Position numbers and translations under genes: made by a program
The notes under the pieces: model-generated
The model's input: the letters and a program-made list of their open reading frames with translations, nothing else
Told to the model about the DNA's origin: nothing
Databases searched by the model: none
Source of the DNA: Prevotellaceae bacterium
GTDB taxonomy: Bacteria; Bacteroidota; Bacteroidia; Bacteroidales; Bacteroidaceae
Length of the DNA: 64,000 bases
Assembly: GCA_021204865.1 (NCBI GenBank)
Contig: JAJPYQ010000043.1
Location: forward strand, 17,221 to 81,220
Reading direction: 5' to 3'
Shown here: positions 26,370 to 34,576 of the stretch, in pieces
Layout of the letters: every line of letters begins with the position of its first letter
How positions within the stretch are numbered: position 1 is the stretch's first letter

Positions 26370-26642
26370 ATGAACAAAACAGAAATCATCGCTAAGGCTG
26401 CAGAGAGCGCAGGGCTTAGCAAAGCGGACACGAAGAAGGCTATCGAGGCCGCTGTAGCTTGCGTTAAGGAAGCTTTGGCAAACGGCGAGAAGGTGCAGAT
26501 CCCCGGCGTCATCACGCTGACAGTCGCCTCCCGCCCCGAGCGCACCGGCAAGAATCCCGCCAACGGCCAGACCATCACCATCCCGGCCAAGAAGGTTGTG
26601 AAGGCTAAGGCAGGCTCTGAGCTGACCGCAGCTGTGAAGTAG
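26370..26642 (+). CDS. HU-family DNA-binding protein
   Basis: A 90-residue nucleoid protein that bends DNA as a dimer. MNKTEIIAKAAESAGLSKAD is the usual helical N terminus, VQIPGVITLTVASRPERTGKNPANG (split at residues 48-72) includes the DNA-binding arm with the conserved RxGxNP-like core, and IPAKKVVKAKAGSEL ends the protein. Single gene with its own promoter and a following hairpin. Confidence 0.95.
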   Translation: MNKTEIIAKAAESAGLSKADTKKAIEAAVACVKEALANGEKVQIPGVITLTVASRPERTGKNPANGQTITIPAKKVVKAKAGSELTAAVK

Positions 26643-26670
26643 AGAATTCGCTCCCCTTGGGAGCTGACAA

Positions 26671-26715
26671 GCGGGCAAGGCATTTTCCCCCACGAGGGGA
26701 GGATGCCTTGCCTGC
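26671..26715 (+). terminator. strong hairpin after HU
   Basis: GCGGGCAAGGCAT pairs with ATGCCTTGCCTGC (one G-T pair), extended by an inner TCCCC/GGGGA stem. No T-tract follows, so this may act as an RNA 3'-end stabiliser rather than a classical terminator. Confidence 0.55.
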
Positions 26716-26851
26716 GTCCCGGAGCATTTACCGCGATTTCCGTGGGCCGCCGCCGCGCGCCCTTGGGCTTTTTCCGTTTTTTCTCAGGCGAACACGCTCA
26801 CGGCACGTATAGCGGGAAGGGGCTTCGGCACACTTTCGCGGCGAAACCTTC

Positions 26852-26917
26852 GGGGGCGAGGGGCGCATTCGTCGGGGGCGAGAGGCGCATTCGTCGATGG
26901 CGAGGGGCGCATTCGTC
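26852..26917. repeat. 22-bp tandem array L1
   Basis: Three 22-bp units with the shared part GCGAGGGGCGCATTCGTC (first four bases vary). Single related units recur at 27.26 and 27.42 kb and, inverted, at 37.98 and 38.15 kb, always at the edge of the composite element. Confidence 0.88.
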
Positions 26918-27059
26918 GGGGCTTTTCTCAAACTCCCCCGAGCTTTCCCCAGACACTCCGAAGCTTTTCTCAGATTTCCCGTGGCTTTTGCGCCGATTCC
27001 TCGGGGCTTTTTTTCTTTTTCCCGTGGAAAAAATAATTTTTCCCTAAGGATTCGCGCCC

Positions 27060-27125
27060 AAACCACACGTGGACTTGCCCAAAACCACACGTGGACTTGA
27101 TGAAAACCACGTGTGGATTTTGCGG
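27060..27125. repeat. 22-bp core array in composite copy 1
   Basis: Three 22-bp units built on AAACCACACGTGGACTTG; the third has the inverted core CCACGTGTGG. The core CCACacGTGG is palindromic. Confidence 0.9.
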
Positions 27126-27142
27126 CCCCCTGATCTTTGCGG

Positions 27143-27185
27143 AAAAAGCTTCGGAGAGCTACACGAAAGTCTCCCGAAGCTTTTT
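27143..27185. terminator. bidirectional hairpin within composite copy 1
   Basis: AAAAAGCTTCGG (27143-27154) pairs perfectly with CCGAAGCTTTTT (27174-27185). A-tract before and T-tract after make it terminator-like on both strands. An imperfect equivalent lies at the same place in copy 3. Confidence 0.6.
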
Positions 27186-27257
27186 GCAAAGGTAGCGAAA
27201 AAATCGCGGAACTCCTAACCTTCGCGCCAATTTGTTTAGGGCTATATGGCGGCGGCC

Positions 27258-27420
27258 GGGGGCGATGGGCGCATCCGTCAAGGGCGAGGGGCTAAAATGT
27301 ATGGGATAAGGCGAACCCCCAAAGGGGGTTCAATACGAGTAGCCGTGGGTTTGCTTCCGCAAACCCACGGCTATCCCTCTGAAACCCCTCCGGGGTTTTA
27401 CATACGCCAATGGGCGAGGG
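27258..27420. repeat. hairpin-module repeat between composite copies 1 and 2
   Basis: Starts with one or two decayed L1-type units (27258-27292), then AACCCCCaaaGGGGGTTC, AATACGAGTAGCCGTGGG with its partner CCCACGGCTATCCC, and AACCCCtccGGGGTTTTA. The same module set occurs at 14.87-15.00 kb and a variant at 38.04-38.15 kb. The short frame through it is not a gene. Confidence 0.8.
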
Positions 27421-27720
27421 GCGGAATTGTCGGGACTTTTCTCAAACTGCCTTAGGCTTTTCACGGACTCCCCAAAGCTTTTCTCAGACTCCCCTAAGCT
27501 TTTCTCAAATTCCCCGTGGCTTTCGCGCCGATTCCTCGGGGAAAAAATAATTTTTCTCGGGGAAAAAATTATTTTTCCCGAAGGATTCGCGCCGAATGTA
27601 CATGTGAACATGCGGAAATGTACATGAGAACTTGAAATTTCTACATGAGAACTTTGCGGCCGCCCTAATCTCTTGGGGGACAAGCCCCAAGAAACCTGCA
27701 ACAAATATAGAGAAAAACCG
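27421..27720. repeat. composite intergenic element, copy 2
   Basis: Same order as copy 1: an L1-like unit, C/T-rich flank with GCTTTTCTCA motifs, GCGCCGATTCCTCGGGG, two A/T-rich runs (AAAAATAATTTTTCTCGG, AAAAATTATTTTTCCCG), AAGGATTCGCGCC, core array 27595-27660, GCGGCCGCCCTAATCT, a smaller hairpin (CTTGGGG...CCCCAAG) and CCGGAACTCCAAGCC. The core array consists of three 22-bp units based on TGTACATGTGAAC/CTACATGAGAAC, unlike those of copies 1 and 3. Confidence 0.85.
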
Positions 27721-27801
27721 CCGGAACTCCAAGCCTTGACATAGATTTTCCGCTAAAAAGAGGGCGCGCCCAAGGGCACGCCGCGCGTTTTCCTCCGAGA
27801 G

Positions 27802-27874
<73 letters not shown>

Positions 27875-27933
27875 AGAAAGCGAATGCAAAAGTACTACAA
27901 ACGGGCGAACAAGCCAAATTTCCCCTTGCTTTT

Positions 27934-27964
27934 TTTGAATTGTCAACCACATATCTTAACTTCG
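27934..27964 (+). promoter_or_regulatory. promoter of the CE12-like esterase gene
   Basis: TTTG (27934-27937), 19-nt spacer, TAACTTCG (27957-27964). The ATG follows at 27984. Confidence 0.65.
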
Positions 27965-27983
27965 CGCCAAGCTATGCTAATTT

Positions 27984-29168
27984 ATGTTTAAGCACATATC
28001 CGCCGCAGTCCTGACATGCCTGAGCCTCACCGCAGCGGCCGGACAAGTGGCCGAGATAAATCTCACGGACAGCCTTGGAAAAGAGTACTACTACGTGAAC
28101 GTCGAGGTGCCGGACGGCAACTACCGGGTCACCGTTGACTTGGGTTGCAAGAAATTCGCGGGGAGCACCACCGTGAGGGCCGAGAGCCGCAGGCTGTTCA
28201 TCGAGAACGAGCAGACGCGGAAGGGCGAGAAGAAGTCAATATCCTTCCTTGTGAACAAGCGCACGCCCGAGATTCCCGGCAAGCAGCCCGTGAGGATCAA
28301 GGACAGAGAGCGGGGCAAGCTCGACTGGGACCAGTATCTCACGCTGGAGATAACAGGCGAGCGCCAGGCCGTGACCCGTGTGACGATTGAGCGGGACACG
28401 GTGGCGCCGACAGTTTTCCTTTGCGGAAACTCCACAGTCGTCGACCAAGACGACGAGCCTTGGGCGAGTTGGGGCCAGATGATCACACGCTGGTTCGCCG
28501 ACAGCCTTTGCTTTTGCAACATGGCCGAGAGCGGCGAGACGGCAAGCACGTTCATCCAGGCGGGAAGGCTCGATAAAGCCCTCTCGATGATGAAGGCGGG
28601 CGACTACATTATCATCGAGTTCGGGCACAACGACCAGAAGCAAAACTTCCCCGGCAGCGGGGCTTACTACAACTTCGCCACGGCTCTGAAGACATATATA
28701 GATGAATCGCGCGCGCGCGAGGCTGAGCCTATCCTCATAACACCCACGCAGCGCAGGACGTTTGACAAGGAGGGCCGCATCCAGGAGTCGCACGGCGACT
28801 ACCCCGAGGCAATGCGTTGGGTGGCGGAGCGTGAGGGCTGCCGGCTCGTTGACCTGCACGAAATGACGCGCGAGCTGTTCGAGACAATGGGCGTGGACGG
28901 GACAAAACGCGCGTTTGTCCACTATCCAGCGAACACCTTCCCAGGGCAGGAGACCGCGCTTGCCGACAACACTCACTTCAACCCCTACGGCGCTTACGAG
29001 ATAGCCAAGTGCGTGGTGACGGGTTTGCTGGAGGAAGGCGTACCTTTCACGAAGTATTTGCGCCCGGAGTTCCCGAAAGATTTCTCACCCCTTCGGCCTG
29101 ACGACGCGGACGCCTTCGTTTGGGTGGAGAGCCACACGACAGATCTCCTGAAACCTGACGGCAACTGA
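27984..29168 (+). CDS. SGNH/GDSL-type carbohydrate esterase (CE12 rhamnogalacturonan acetylesterase-like)
   Basis: A 394-residue exported esterase. MFKHISAAVLTCLSLTAAAG is a signal peptide, a beta-rich N-terminal domain (about 22-135) precedes the SGNH domain. Catalytic blocks: FLCGNSTVVDQD (about 147-158, Ser nucleophile with GNS in place of GDS), AESGETAST (about 180), EFGHNDQK (about 213) and LADNTHFNPYGA (about 331) with the Asp/His pair. CE12 enzymes remove acetyl groups from pectic rhamnogalacturonan; polysaccharide deacetylation here is inferred. The SLC13 gene follows after 50 nt. Confidence 0.85.
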   Translation: MFKHISAAVLTCLSLTAAAGQVAEINLTDSLGKEYYYVNVEVPDGNYRVTVDLGCKKFAGSTTVRAESRRLFIENEQTRKGEKKSISFLVNKRTPEIPGKQPVRIKDRERGKLDWDQYLTLEITGERQAVTRVTIERDTVAPTVFLCGNSTVVDQDDEPWASWGQMITRWFADSLCFCNMAESGETASTFIQAGRLDKALSMMKAGDYIIIEFGHNDQKQNFPGSGAYYNFATALKTYIDESRAREAEPILITPTQRRTFDKEGRIQESHGDYPEAMRWVAEREGCRLVDLHEMTRELFETMGVDGTKRAFVHYPANTFPGQETALADNTHFNPYGAYEIAKCVVTGLLEEGVPFTKYLRPEFPKDFSPLRPDDADAFVWVESHTTDLLKPDGN

Positions 29169-29218
29169 CGCAGCGAGCCACTGAAAACAAAATAAAACCT
29201 TAACAAAAACATACAATA

Positions 29219-30814
29219 ATGACCTTTAGCATCTTATTCACCCTCGGAGTTGTGATACTAATGCTCGTGGCTTTGATAACAGACAAGCTGAGGCCCGGCA
29301 TCATTCTCTTCTCGGCAGTCGTGCTTTTGCTGTGCGGCCGCGTGATAACCGCCGACGAGGCCGTGAAAGGCTTCTCGAACAAAGGGATGATAACCGTGGC
29401 CCTCCTCTACCTCGTCAGCGAGGGAGTGAGGAACAGCGGCATACTTCAGCGCATCATCTACAGGCTCCTGCCAAGGAAGAACCTGAGCGTGACGCGCAGC
29501 AACCTGCGCTTCCTGCCCGTCGTCTCCGCCATCTCGGCATTTCTCAACAACACTCCCGTCGTCGTCATCTTTGCTCCGATGATAAAGAACTGGGCGAAGA
29601 AGACGAACCTTCCGCCGACCAAGTTCCTCATCCCGCTGAGCTACGCCACCATCCTCGGAGGAATCTGCACATTGATAGGGACAAGCACGAATATCGTCGT
29701 GGACGGTCTCATCTCGGACGGGATGTCTTCGGGGCTTTTCCGTGACAATCCGAGCGTGCACAACTTAGGAATGTTCGAGCTTGGCAAGGCCGGCATCTTC
29801 ATTTGCGTGACGGGTCTGATATATCTTATCCTCATCTCGCGCTATTTGCTGCCAGACAGGCGGCCGGACTCCTATGAAGGCGAGACGAAAGACACGCCCG
29901 ACGGGATGACACGCATGGAGGTAATGCTCAGCACCCGCTTCCCCGGGCTGGGAAAGACCATACGCGAGTTCGACTTCTTCCGGCATTACGGCGTGAACGT
30001 CAAGGCCATCAGGCGCAGAGGCAGGATTGTGAAGGGAGACTACATGAGCGTCAAGATGACGAAAGACGATACCTTGCTGGTAGACGGCGACGAGAGCTTC
30101 ATCAAAGCCTGGAAGGACAGCCGAGTTTTCTTGATGATAAACCGCCTGGGAGAAATAGAGAAACCGATGGGCATCCGCAAGCGCTGGATAGCCTTGCTGC
30201 TGGTAGTGCTGATGATTGTCGGGGCAACACTGGGCGAGAGCGTGGGCATAGAGGTCCTCACCCCCAACGTCAAGCTCGACATGTTCTTCTTCGCCGCGGT
30301 GACAACCGTGATAATGGCGTGGACAGGTATGTACTCCTCGCGCCGCTACACGAAGTTTATCTCCTGGGACGTCCTTATCACCATCGCCTGCGCCTTCGCC
30401 ATAAGCCAGGGAATGATTAACAGTGGACTGGCGGACTGCGTGGGAAAATACATCATAGCCTTGGCCGAAAGCGCGCGCAACAGCCAGAACGGCATCTACA
30501 TTATGCTGGCCGCGCTCTATCTCATCACTAATATCTTCACGGAACTCATAACAAACAACGCGGCGGCCGCACTCGCGTTCCCCCTCGCCCTGAGCATTTC
30601 CAACACTCTCGGCGTGGACCCCACTCCTTTCTTCATCTGTATCTGCTTCGCCGCCAGCGCCTCGTTCAGCACGCCCATAGGTTATCAGACGAACCTCATT
30701 GTGCAGGGCGTCGGAGGCTACAAGTTCACCGACTTCGTGAAGGTGGGCCTGCCGCTGAACATCATTGTCTTCCTGCTCAGCGTCTTCCTTATCCCGCTGT
30801 TCTACGGGGTGTAA
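29219..30814 (+). CDS. SLC13-family anion permease with RCK-C domain
   Basis: A 531-residue inner-membrane transporter. Two hydrophobic halves (about 1-215 and 310-531) flank one cytosolic TrkA-C/RCK-C-like domain (about 225-305, with FDFFRHYGVNVKAIRRRG and DDTLLVDGDE). SAFLNNTPVVVIFAPM (about 101-116) and GTSTNIVVDGLI (about 153-164) are the helix-hairpin anion/Na+ site motifs, mirrored by NIFTELITNNAAAALAFPL and TPIGYQTNLIV in the second half. Related permeases take up sulfate; the sulfate-activation operon 4-8 kb downstream makes that attractive but it is inference. Confidence 0.85.
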   Translation: MTFSILFTLGVVILMLVALITDKLRPGIILFSAVVLLLCGRVITADEAVKGFSNKGMITVALLYLVSEGVRNSGILQRIIYRLLPRKNLSVTRSNLRFLPVVSAISAFLNNTPVVVIFAPMIKNWAKKTNLPPTKFLIPLSYATILGGICTLIGTSTNIVVDGLISDGMSSGLFRDNPSVHNLGMFELGKAGIFICVTGLIYLILISRYLLPDRRPDSYEGETKDTPDGMTRMEVMLSTRFPGLGKTIREFDFFRHYGVNVKAIRRRGRIVKGDYMSVKMTKDDTLLVDGDESFIKAWKDSRVFLMINRLGEIEKPMGIRKRWIALLLVVLMIVGATLGESVGIEVLTPNVKLDMFFFAAVTTVIMAWTGMYSSRRYTKFISWDVLITIACAFAISQGMINSGLADCVGKYIIALAESARNSQNGIYIMLAALYLITNIFTELITNNAAAALAFPLALSISNTLGVDPTPFFICICFAASASFSTPIGYQTNLIVQGVGGYKFTDFVKVGLPLNIIVFLLSVFLIPLFYGV

Positions 30815-30838
30815 ACGGCCCAGAGACAAAGGCGAGAG

Positions 30839-31993
30839 ATGAGATACTGCGGCAATTGCGGCAGACAGATCAGCGACGATGCCACTTTCTGCGGTTATTG
30901 CGGCGCTCCCGCTCCCCAGTCTTCTGACAATTCTCCCAAGGGAAAAAGCGAGAAGGCAGAGGGCGGGGGCTCACGCTCCCCGATAGTCGGGGGGATAAGC
31001 GACTACGTGGGCAGCAAAGGCTCGGTGCAGCTGAACTGGAAGGTGTTGTTCGCGGACGTTTTCAAAAGGCACACGCGGGAAGAGGCCGAGGACATCTTCA
31101 TCTGCGGCACGACGAGGACAACGCCGCCCCTGAACGAAATATCCGACACCTGGCCGAAACCGTGGCTCTACAGCCGAGTCTTCCTCTGCTTCCTCGTGAC
31201 GTACGTGCTGCTTTACGTGTGCAGCGTCACCTTCAACAACGCCAACGCTTACCCCGGCCTTATAGTCATCGGCGCATTCGCCGTGCCTTTCACCACACTC
31301 GTCCTGTTCCTCGAGATGAATGTCTTCAGGAACATCAGCGTTTACAACGTGATGAAGTTCTTCCTGATAGGGGGCGGGGCCTCGCTTGTCGTGACTCTTT
31401 TCCTCTTCAGCCTCGACATTGTGGACACCGACCCGTCGTCAACGTGGGGAGCGATGATGGTTGGAGTGACTGAAGAACTGGGCAAACTGGTAGTCGTGTA
31501 CTTGCTCATAAAGAGCCTTCCCTCGTGCGATCACTTGCTTTGCGCACTTCTCGTGGGCGCTTGCGTGGGGGCCGGCTTCGCGGCCTTCGAGTCGGCGGGC
31601 TACGCTATGCGGCTGATGCTCTCGATGGTCAGCTATTTCAGTGCTTATGGCGTGAGCATCCCCGCGGAACAAATGATGGACAGCGTCACGAACATAATAT
31701 ATCTGCGCGGACTCCTCGCCCCCGGCGGTCACGTGGCGTGGGCCGCCATAAGCGGAGCCGCACTGATATTGGCGAAAGGCAAGGGGCGCCTCTCCACTTC
31801 CGTCTTCTCTTGCGGCCGTTTCTGGAAGATATTCCTCATTCCCGTCGTGCTTCATGGCTTGTGGGACGCACCTTTCATGAGCGAAGGCTACGTGAAGTAT
31901 GTGATTTTGGTGGTGCTTGTCTGGGTTTTTGTTATGGTGCTTTTCAACATGGGCCTCGACGAGGTGAAGGACATCAAGCGGAAATACACCTAA
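30839..31993 (+). CDS. PrsW-family intramembrane metalloprotease with N-terminal zinc ribbon
   Basis: A 384-residue membrane protein. N-terminal zinc ribbon YCGNCGRQ...FCGYCGAP (Cys 4, 7, 18, 21), a low-complexity linker, then about eight hydrophobic segments from residue 112. The PrsW-type motifs are visible: EELGK (212-216), AAFESAGY (248-255), GHVAWAAISG with His298, and LHGLWD with His339, which together form the putative metal site. Family members cleave anti-sigma factors or other membrane proteins; substrate here unknown. The next gene starts at the base after its stop codon and also begins with a zinc ribbon, suggesting partnership. Confidence 0.85.
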   Translation: MRYCGNCGRQISDDATFCGYCGAPAPQSSDNSPKGKSEKAEGGGSRSPIVGGISDYVGSKGSVQLNWKVLFADVFKRHTREEAEDIFICGTTRTTPPLNEISDTWPKPWLYSRVFLCFLVTYVLLYVCSVTFNNANAYPGLIVIGAFAVPFTTLVLFLEMNVFRNISVYNVMKFFLIGGGASLVVTLFLFSLDIVDTDPSSTWGAMMVGVTEELGKLVVVYLLIKSLPSCDHLLCALLVGACVGAGFAAFESAGYAMRLMLSMVSYFSAYGVSIPAEQMMDSVTNIIYLRGLLAPGGHVAWAAISGAALILAKGKGRLSTSVFSCGRFWKIFLIPVVLHGLWDAPFMSEGYVKYVILVVLVWVFVMVLFNMGLDEVKDIKRKYT

Positions 31994-32878
31994 ATGAAGC
32001 GGTGCAAGAACGGGCATGTCTTTGCCGACGACTCTCTAAGGTTCTGCACACGTTGCGGAGAGCCGCTTGTCGCCATCCCTGAGCCCGAGGATTCCGCCCC
32101 GGACGCTGGCGGCATCGAGCCAAAAGCTGGGACAAAAAAGACGGGCTGCCTGAAGAAACTGCTCGTTGCCCTGGCGATTGCGGCCGTATGCCTCGGGTGT
32201 TTCTTGTACTATATTATGAATGCGGCCACATACCTTAGGCTTGAGACCGACTCGCTCGTTGCCTCAAAGGGCGGAGGCACGGGCACAGTGGCTGTTGACT
32301 ACGACGGATATGTGTGGGAGGTCAGTCATAAACCCGACTGGGTCGCCATAAAAGAGAACGACGACCAGATGGAAATCACCGTCGGCCCGAACGAAACGGG
32401 CGAGATAAGGGAGGGAAGCGTGACGGTGAAAAGCGGAAAACTGCACGAGACCCTTACAATCAGGCAGAATGCCGTGGCCACCTCCATCAGAGCCTCCGAG
32501 TCGTCGGTCAGTTTCAGCAAGGACGGCGGCTCTGAGGTAGTGACTGTCGAGACTGACGGCTGCGAGTGGCAAGCCAGTTACCCCAAGTGGCTGAGCGTCT
32601 CGAAGGAGGACGACGAGCTGAGCGTCAGGAGCGGCCCGAACGAAGGCAGCTACCGCAGCGGGCAAATCACGGTGCACGAGGACAACGTGCAGTGGGCCAT
32701 CCTCGTCACGCAAGGAGGGAAATGCCCCGTTTGCAACGGGAATGGCCTGCTTCTCTGCGGCTCATGCGCCGGCGCGGGCGGGTGGTATCTGGGTTTCTCG
32801 TATATGCAGTGCTTCTCCTGCGGGGGCTCGGGCAAAGTGGCCTGCGGCAGTTGCGGCGGCACTGGTTACAAAGAATGA
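31994..32878 (+). CDS. zinc-ribbon, BACON-repeat, DnaJ-type zinc-finger membrane protein
   Basis: A 294-residue protein with an unusual domain order. N-terminal treble-clef/zinc-ribbon-like CKNGHVFADDSLRFCTRCG (residues 4-22), linker, one membrane helix (about 53-75), two BACON-like beta domains (about 80-158 and 163-240, each with the pattern W-x2-S/A-x3-P-x-W followed by a GPNE-type loop), and a C-terminal segment with all four CxxCxGxG motifs of the DnaJ cysteine-rich domain (Cys244, 255, 273, 284). The topology would place BACON and zinc finger on one side of the membrane and the N-terminal ribbon on the other. It follows the PrsW gene without a gap. Function unknown. Confidence 0.8.
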   Translation: MKRCKNGHVFADDSLRFCTRCGEPLVAIPEPEDSAPDAGGIEPKAGTKKTGCLKKLLVALAIAAVCLGCFLYYIMNAATYLRLETDSLVASKGGGTGTVAVDYDGYVWEVSHKPDWVAIKENDDQMEITVGPNETGEIREGSVTVKSGKLHETLTIRQNAVATSIRASESSVSFSKDGGSEVVTVETDGCEWQASYPKWLSVSKEDDELSVRSGPNEGSYRSGQITVHEDNVQWAILVTQGGKCPVCNGNGLLLCGSCAGAGGWYLGFSYMQCFSCGGSGKVACGSCGGTGYKE

Positions 32879-32914
32879 CACACGCCGCTGGTGTGGCGAT
32901 AATTCGCGTGGGTT

Positions 32915-33346
32915 ATGGAAGAATTTGACTTGGAGCGTTTCAAGGAAGCTCAGGCTTACGGCTATGAAGGGTACGAGACTGCGCTGCGGGAGATCAGGGC
33001 AGGGAGGAAGGTGTCCCACTGGATTTGGTATATTTTCCCGCAGCTGAAGGGCCTGGGCCACAGCTATTATTGTGATTACTACGGCATTTCGGGCTTAAGC
33101 GAGGCGGAAGCCTACCTCAAAGACGAGACGCTTGGCGTGCGACTTCGTGAGATAACAGAGGCTCTCCTTGGGCATAAGGGAGAAAACGCTGTGGATATTC
33201 TCGGCTCTATCGACGCTCGCAAGGTGAGATCCTGTATGACACTTTTCGATATTCTTGCCCCCGCGGATGTCTTTGCCGAGGTGCTCGATGCGTTTTACGA
33301 GGGGAAGCGGGATCGAAGAACGCTGGATATGGTCGGGAAAGCCTAA
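32915..33346 (+). CDS. DUF1810 family protein
   Basis: A 143-residue cytosolic protein matching DUF1810: FDLERFKEAQAYGYE at the N terminus, SHWIWYIFPQLKGLGHS (about 34-50), YYGISGLSEAEAYL (about 55-68) and KVRSCMTLFDI near 107. Function unknown; I see no catalytic motif. It ends the plus-strand run before convergent sulfation genes. Confidence 0.88.
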   Translation: MEEFDLERFKEAQAYGYEGYETALREIRAGRKVSHWIWYIFPQLKGLGHSYYCDYYGISGLSEAEAYLKDETLGVRLREITEALLGHKGENAVDILGSIDARKVRSCMTLFDILAPADVFAEVLDAFYEGKRDRRTLDMVGKA

Positions 33347-33388
33347 GCTTTCTGGCGGAAAGATCGGGCATTTTTGCGGAAAGCAAAA

Positions 33389-33417
33389 AGAAGAGCGCCT
33401 TCAAGTGGCACTCTTCT
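33389..33417. terminator. bidirectional terminator
   Basis: AGAAGAGcGCC / GGCaCTCTTCT with one mismatch and a 7-nt loop, preceded by AAAAAG and followed by a T-rich stretch; it lies between convergent DUF1810 and sulfotransferase genes. Confidence 0.75.
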
Positions 33418-33440
33418 CGTTATTTCTTTAGGGTTGTGGG

Positions 33441-34565
33441 TCAATGACGCTCGTAGCCCCACTCGTCGAGTATGGGGCCCCACGCCTCGTTCACGAGGGA
33501 AATGGTGCGCGGGTCGTAGTCGTATTTGTTTTTCTTGTAGACTTTTTTGCTTGCGATGTAGGCTTCAATCGCGGAGTGTGCGGCGTTCCAGCCGGGTATT
33601 TGGAGTTTCCGGTAGATCTCCTCGACAATCCGCAGCGCGTCCCTTTCGATGTCCTCAAACTTCACCTCGTAGAGGTTGCCCGCCTTGATGAATTTCTTCT
33701 GTTCCTTAAAGGCATTGTACAATTCCACGTAGTTTCTGAGAATATTCCTTTCCATTTCCTCCTGAGAGATGCTGTGAAGCTCGAGCGGCGCTATGGTGTT
33801 GGAGAAAAAGTTTCGGCTGCTCTCGAAGACTGTGTAGGGATTTCGCATGAGATACACGAACTTCGCGTCGGGATACATCTCGACGAGAGCCTTAACCCTC
33901 CCAGTGTGTGGCGGATTCTTGCTGAGATATTGCGCGTCATTAATAATGTCACGGCGAGTGTTCCAGATGGAGATGCGCACAAGCTTGTCGAAGACCCGCT
34001 TGAAGTCCTCGATCTCCTCACGCGTGGCCGTCTTCAGAGTGAGGTAACGGTCGCAGTATTCCTGCATACGCTCGGGGAAAAACCAGAAATCGTAGTAGCT
34101 GTTGGGCGACATGTTCTGGATTGCGAACTCCTCTTCCTGCGGCAGGTCGGGCGCGAGCTCCATATTGTCCGTCGGACGGTGGTCGGGCATGAGCCAAGCC
34201 ATCGTGGGTTTGAACATTTTTTGCAGGGCCATCACGTAGTGAGGAAAGACTGTCTGGTAAGTTGTCGTGAAGGCGAAGTGCGGGTCCTGGGCGAAAATGT
34301 TGTGAACATAGGTGGTGCCGGAGCGCCAGTGCCCGAGAATGAACAGAGGGTCGTGGGCCGGGCGCTGGTTAGCCAGGAGTTTTCTGTATTTCCTCTCCTG
34401 CAGCGGCACCATCGTGCTGAGGAGTCGGCAAATTGCTTTGGTTAGTATGAATTTTCCTCTTTTCTCCGGCGCGATTCTCTGACCCTTTGTCAGTTCCTTA
34501 AAGGTGTGCCAGTCGGCGCCCACGAGGGTATTGACGGGGAGTTTGCTGAATTCCAGTAAGCCCAT
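33441..34565 (-). CDS. PAPS-dependent sulfotransferase (Sulfotransfer_3-like)
   Basis: A 374-residue predicted sulfotransferase. The 5'-phosphosulfate loop FILGHWRSGTTYVHNIF is at about residues 74-90 and the 3'-phosphate block YLMRNPYTVFESSRNFF near 232; NMELAPDLPQEEEFAIQN (about 134) provides acidic residues of the active-site region. No signal peptide; a short hydrophobic stretch near the N terminus could mediate membrane contact. It is the last gene of cysC-cysD-cysN, whose product PAPS it needs, 11 nt after cysN. The acceptor is not evident. From memory, a similar neighbourhood in Bacteroides thetaiotaomicron has been tied to steroid sulfation. Confidence 0.88.
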   Translation of the reverse strand: MGLLEFSKLPVNTLVGADWHTFKELTKGQRIAPEKRGKFILTKAICRLLSTMVPLQERKYRKLLANQRPAHDPLFILGHWRSGTTYVHNIFAQDPHFAFTTTYQTVFPHYVMALQKMFKPTMAWLMPDHRPTDNMELAPDLPQEEEFAIQNMSPNSYYDFWFFPERMQEYCDRYLTLKTATREEIEDFKRVFDKLVRISIWNTRRDIINDAQYLSKNPPHTGRVKALVEMYPDAKFVYLMRNPYTVFESSRNFFSNTIAPLELHSISQEEMERNILRNYVELYNAFKEQKKFIKAGNLYEVKFEDIERDALRIVEEIYRKLQIPGWNAAHSAIEAYIASKKVYKKNKYDYDPRTISLVNEAWGPILDEWGYERH

Positions 34566-34576
34566 AGGGTTATGCT

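Larger units (their letters stand above)
26918..27250. repeat. composite intergenic element, copy 1
   Basis: About 330 bp with no gene. In order: C/T-rich flank with repeated GCTTTTCTCA motifs, GCGCCGATTCCTCGGGG, an A/T-rich run (AAAAATAATTTTTCCC), AAGGATTCGCGCC, the 22-bp core array (27060-27125), GCGGCCCCCTGATCT, a 12-bp hairpin, GCAAAGGTAGCGAAAAAATC, GCGGAACTCCTAACC and TTCGCGCCAATTTGTTTAGG. The same order is found inverted at 37.66-37.99 kb and in part at 27.43-27.72 kb, but with unrelated array cores. Confidence 0.85.

Noticed and set aside
26703..27189. Overlapping frames on both strands of the composite element copy 1
   Set aside because: Sequence recurs as non-coding repeat at 27.4 and 37.7 kb with frame-breaking differences.
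26643..27801. Search for riboswitch, small RNA or additional tRNA in the long intergenic region
   Set aside because: Only repeat elements, hairpins and the tRNA-Thr at its end could be identified; no known riboswitch core was seen.
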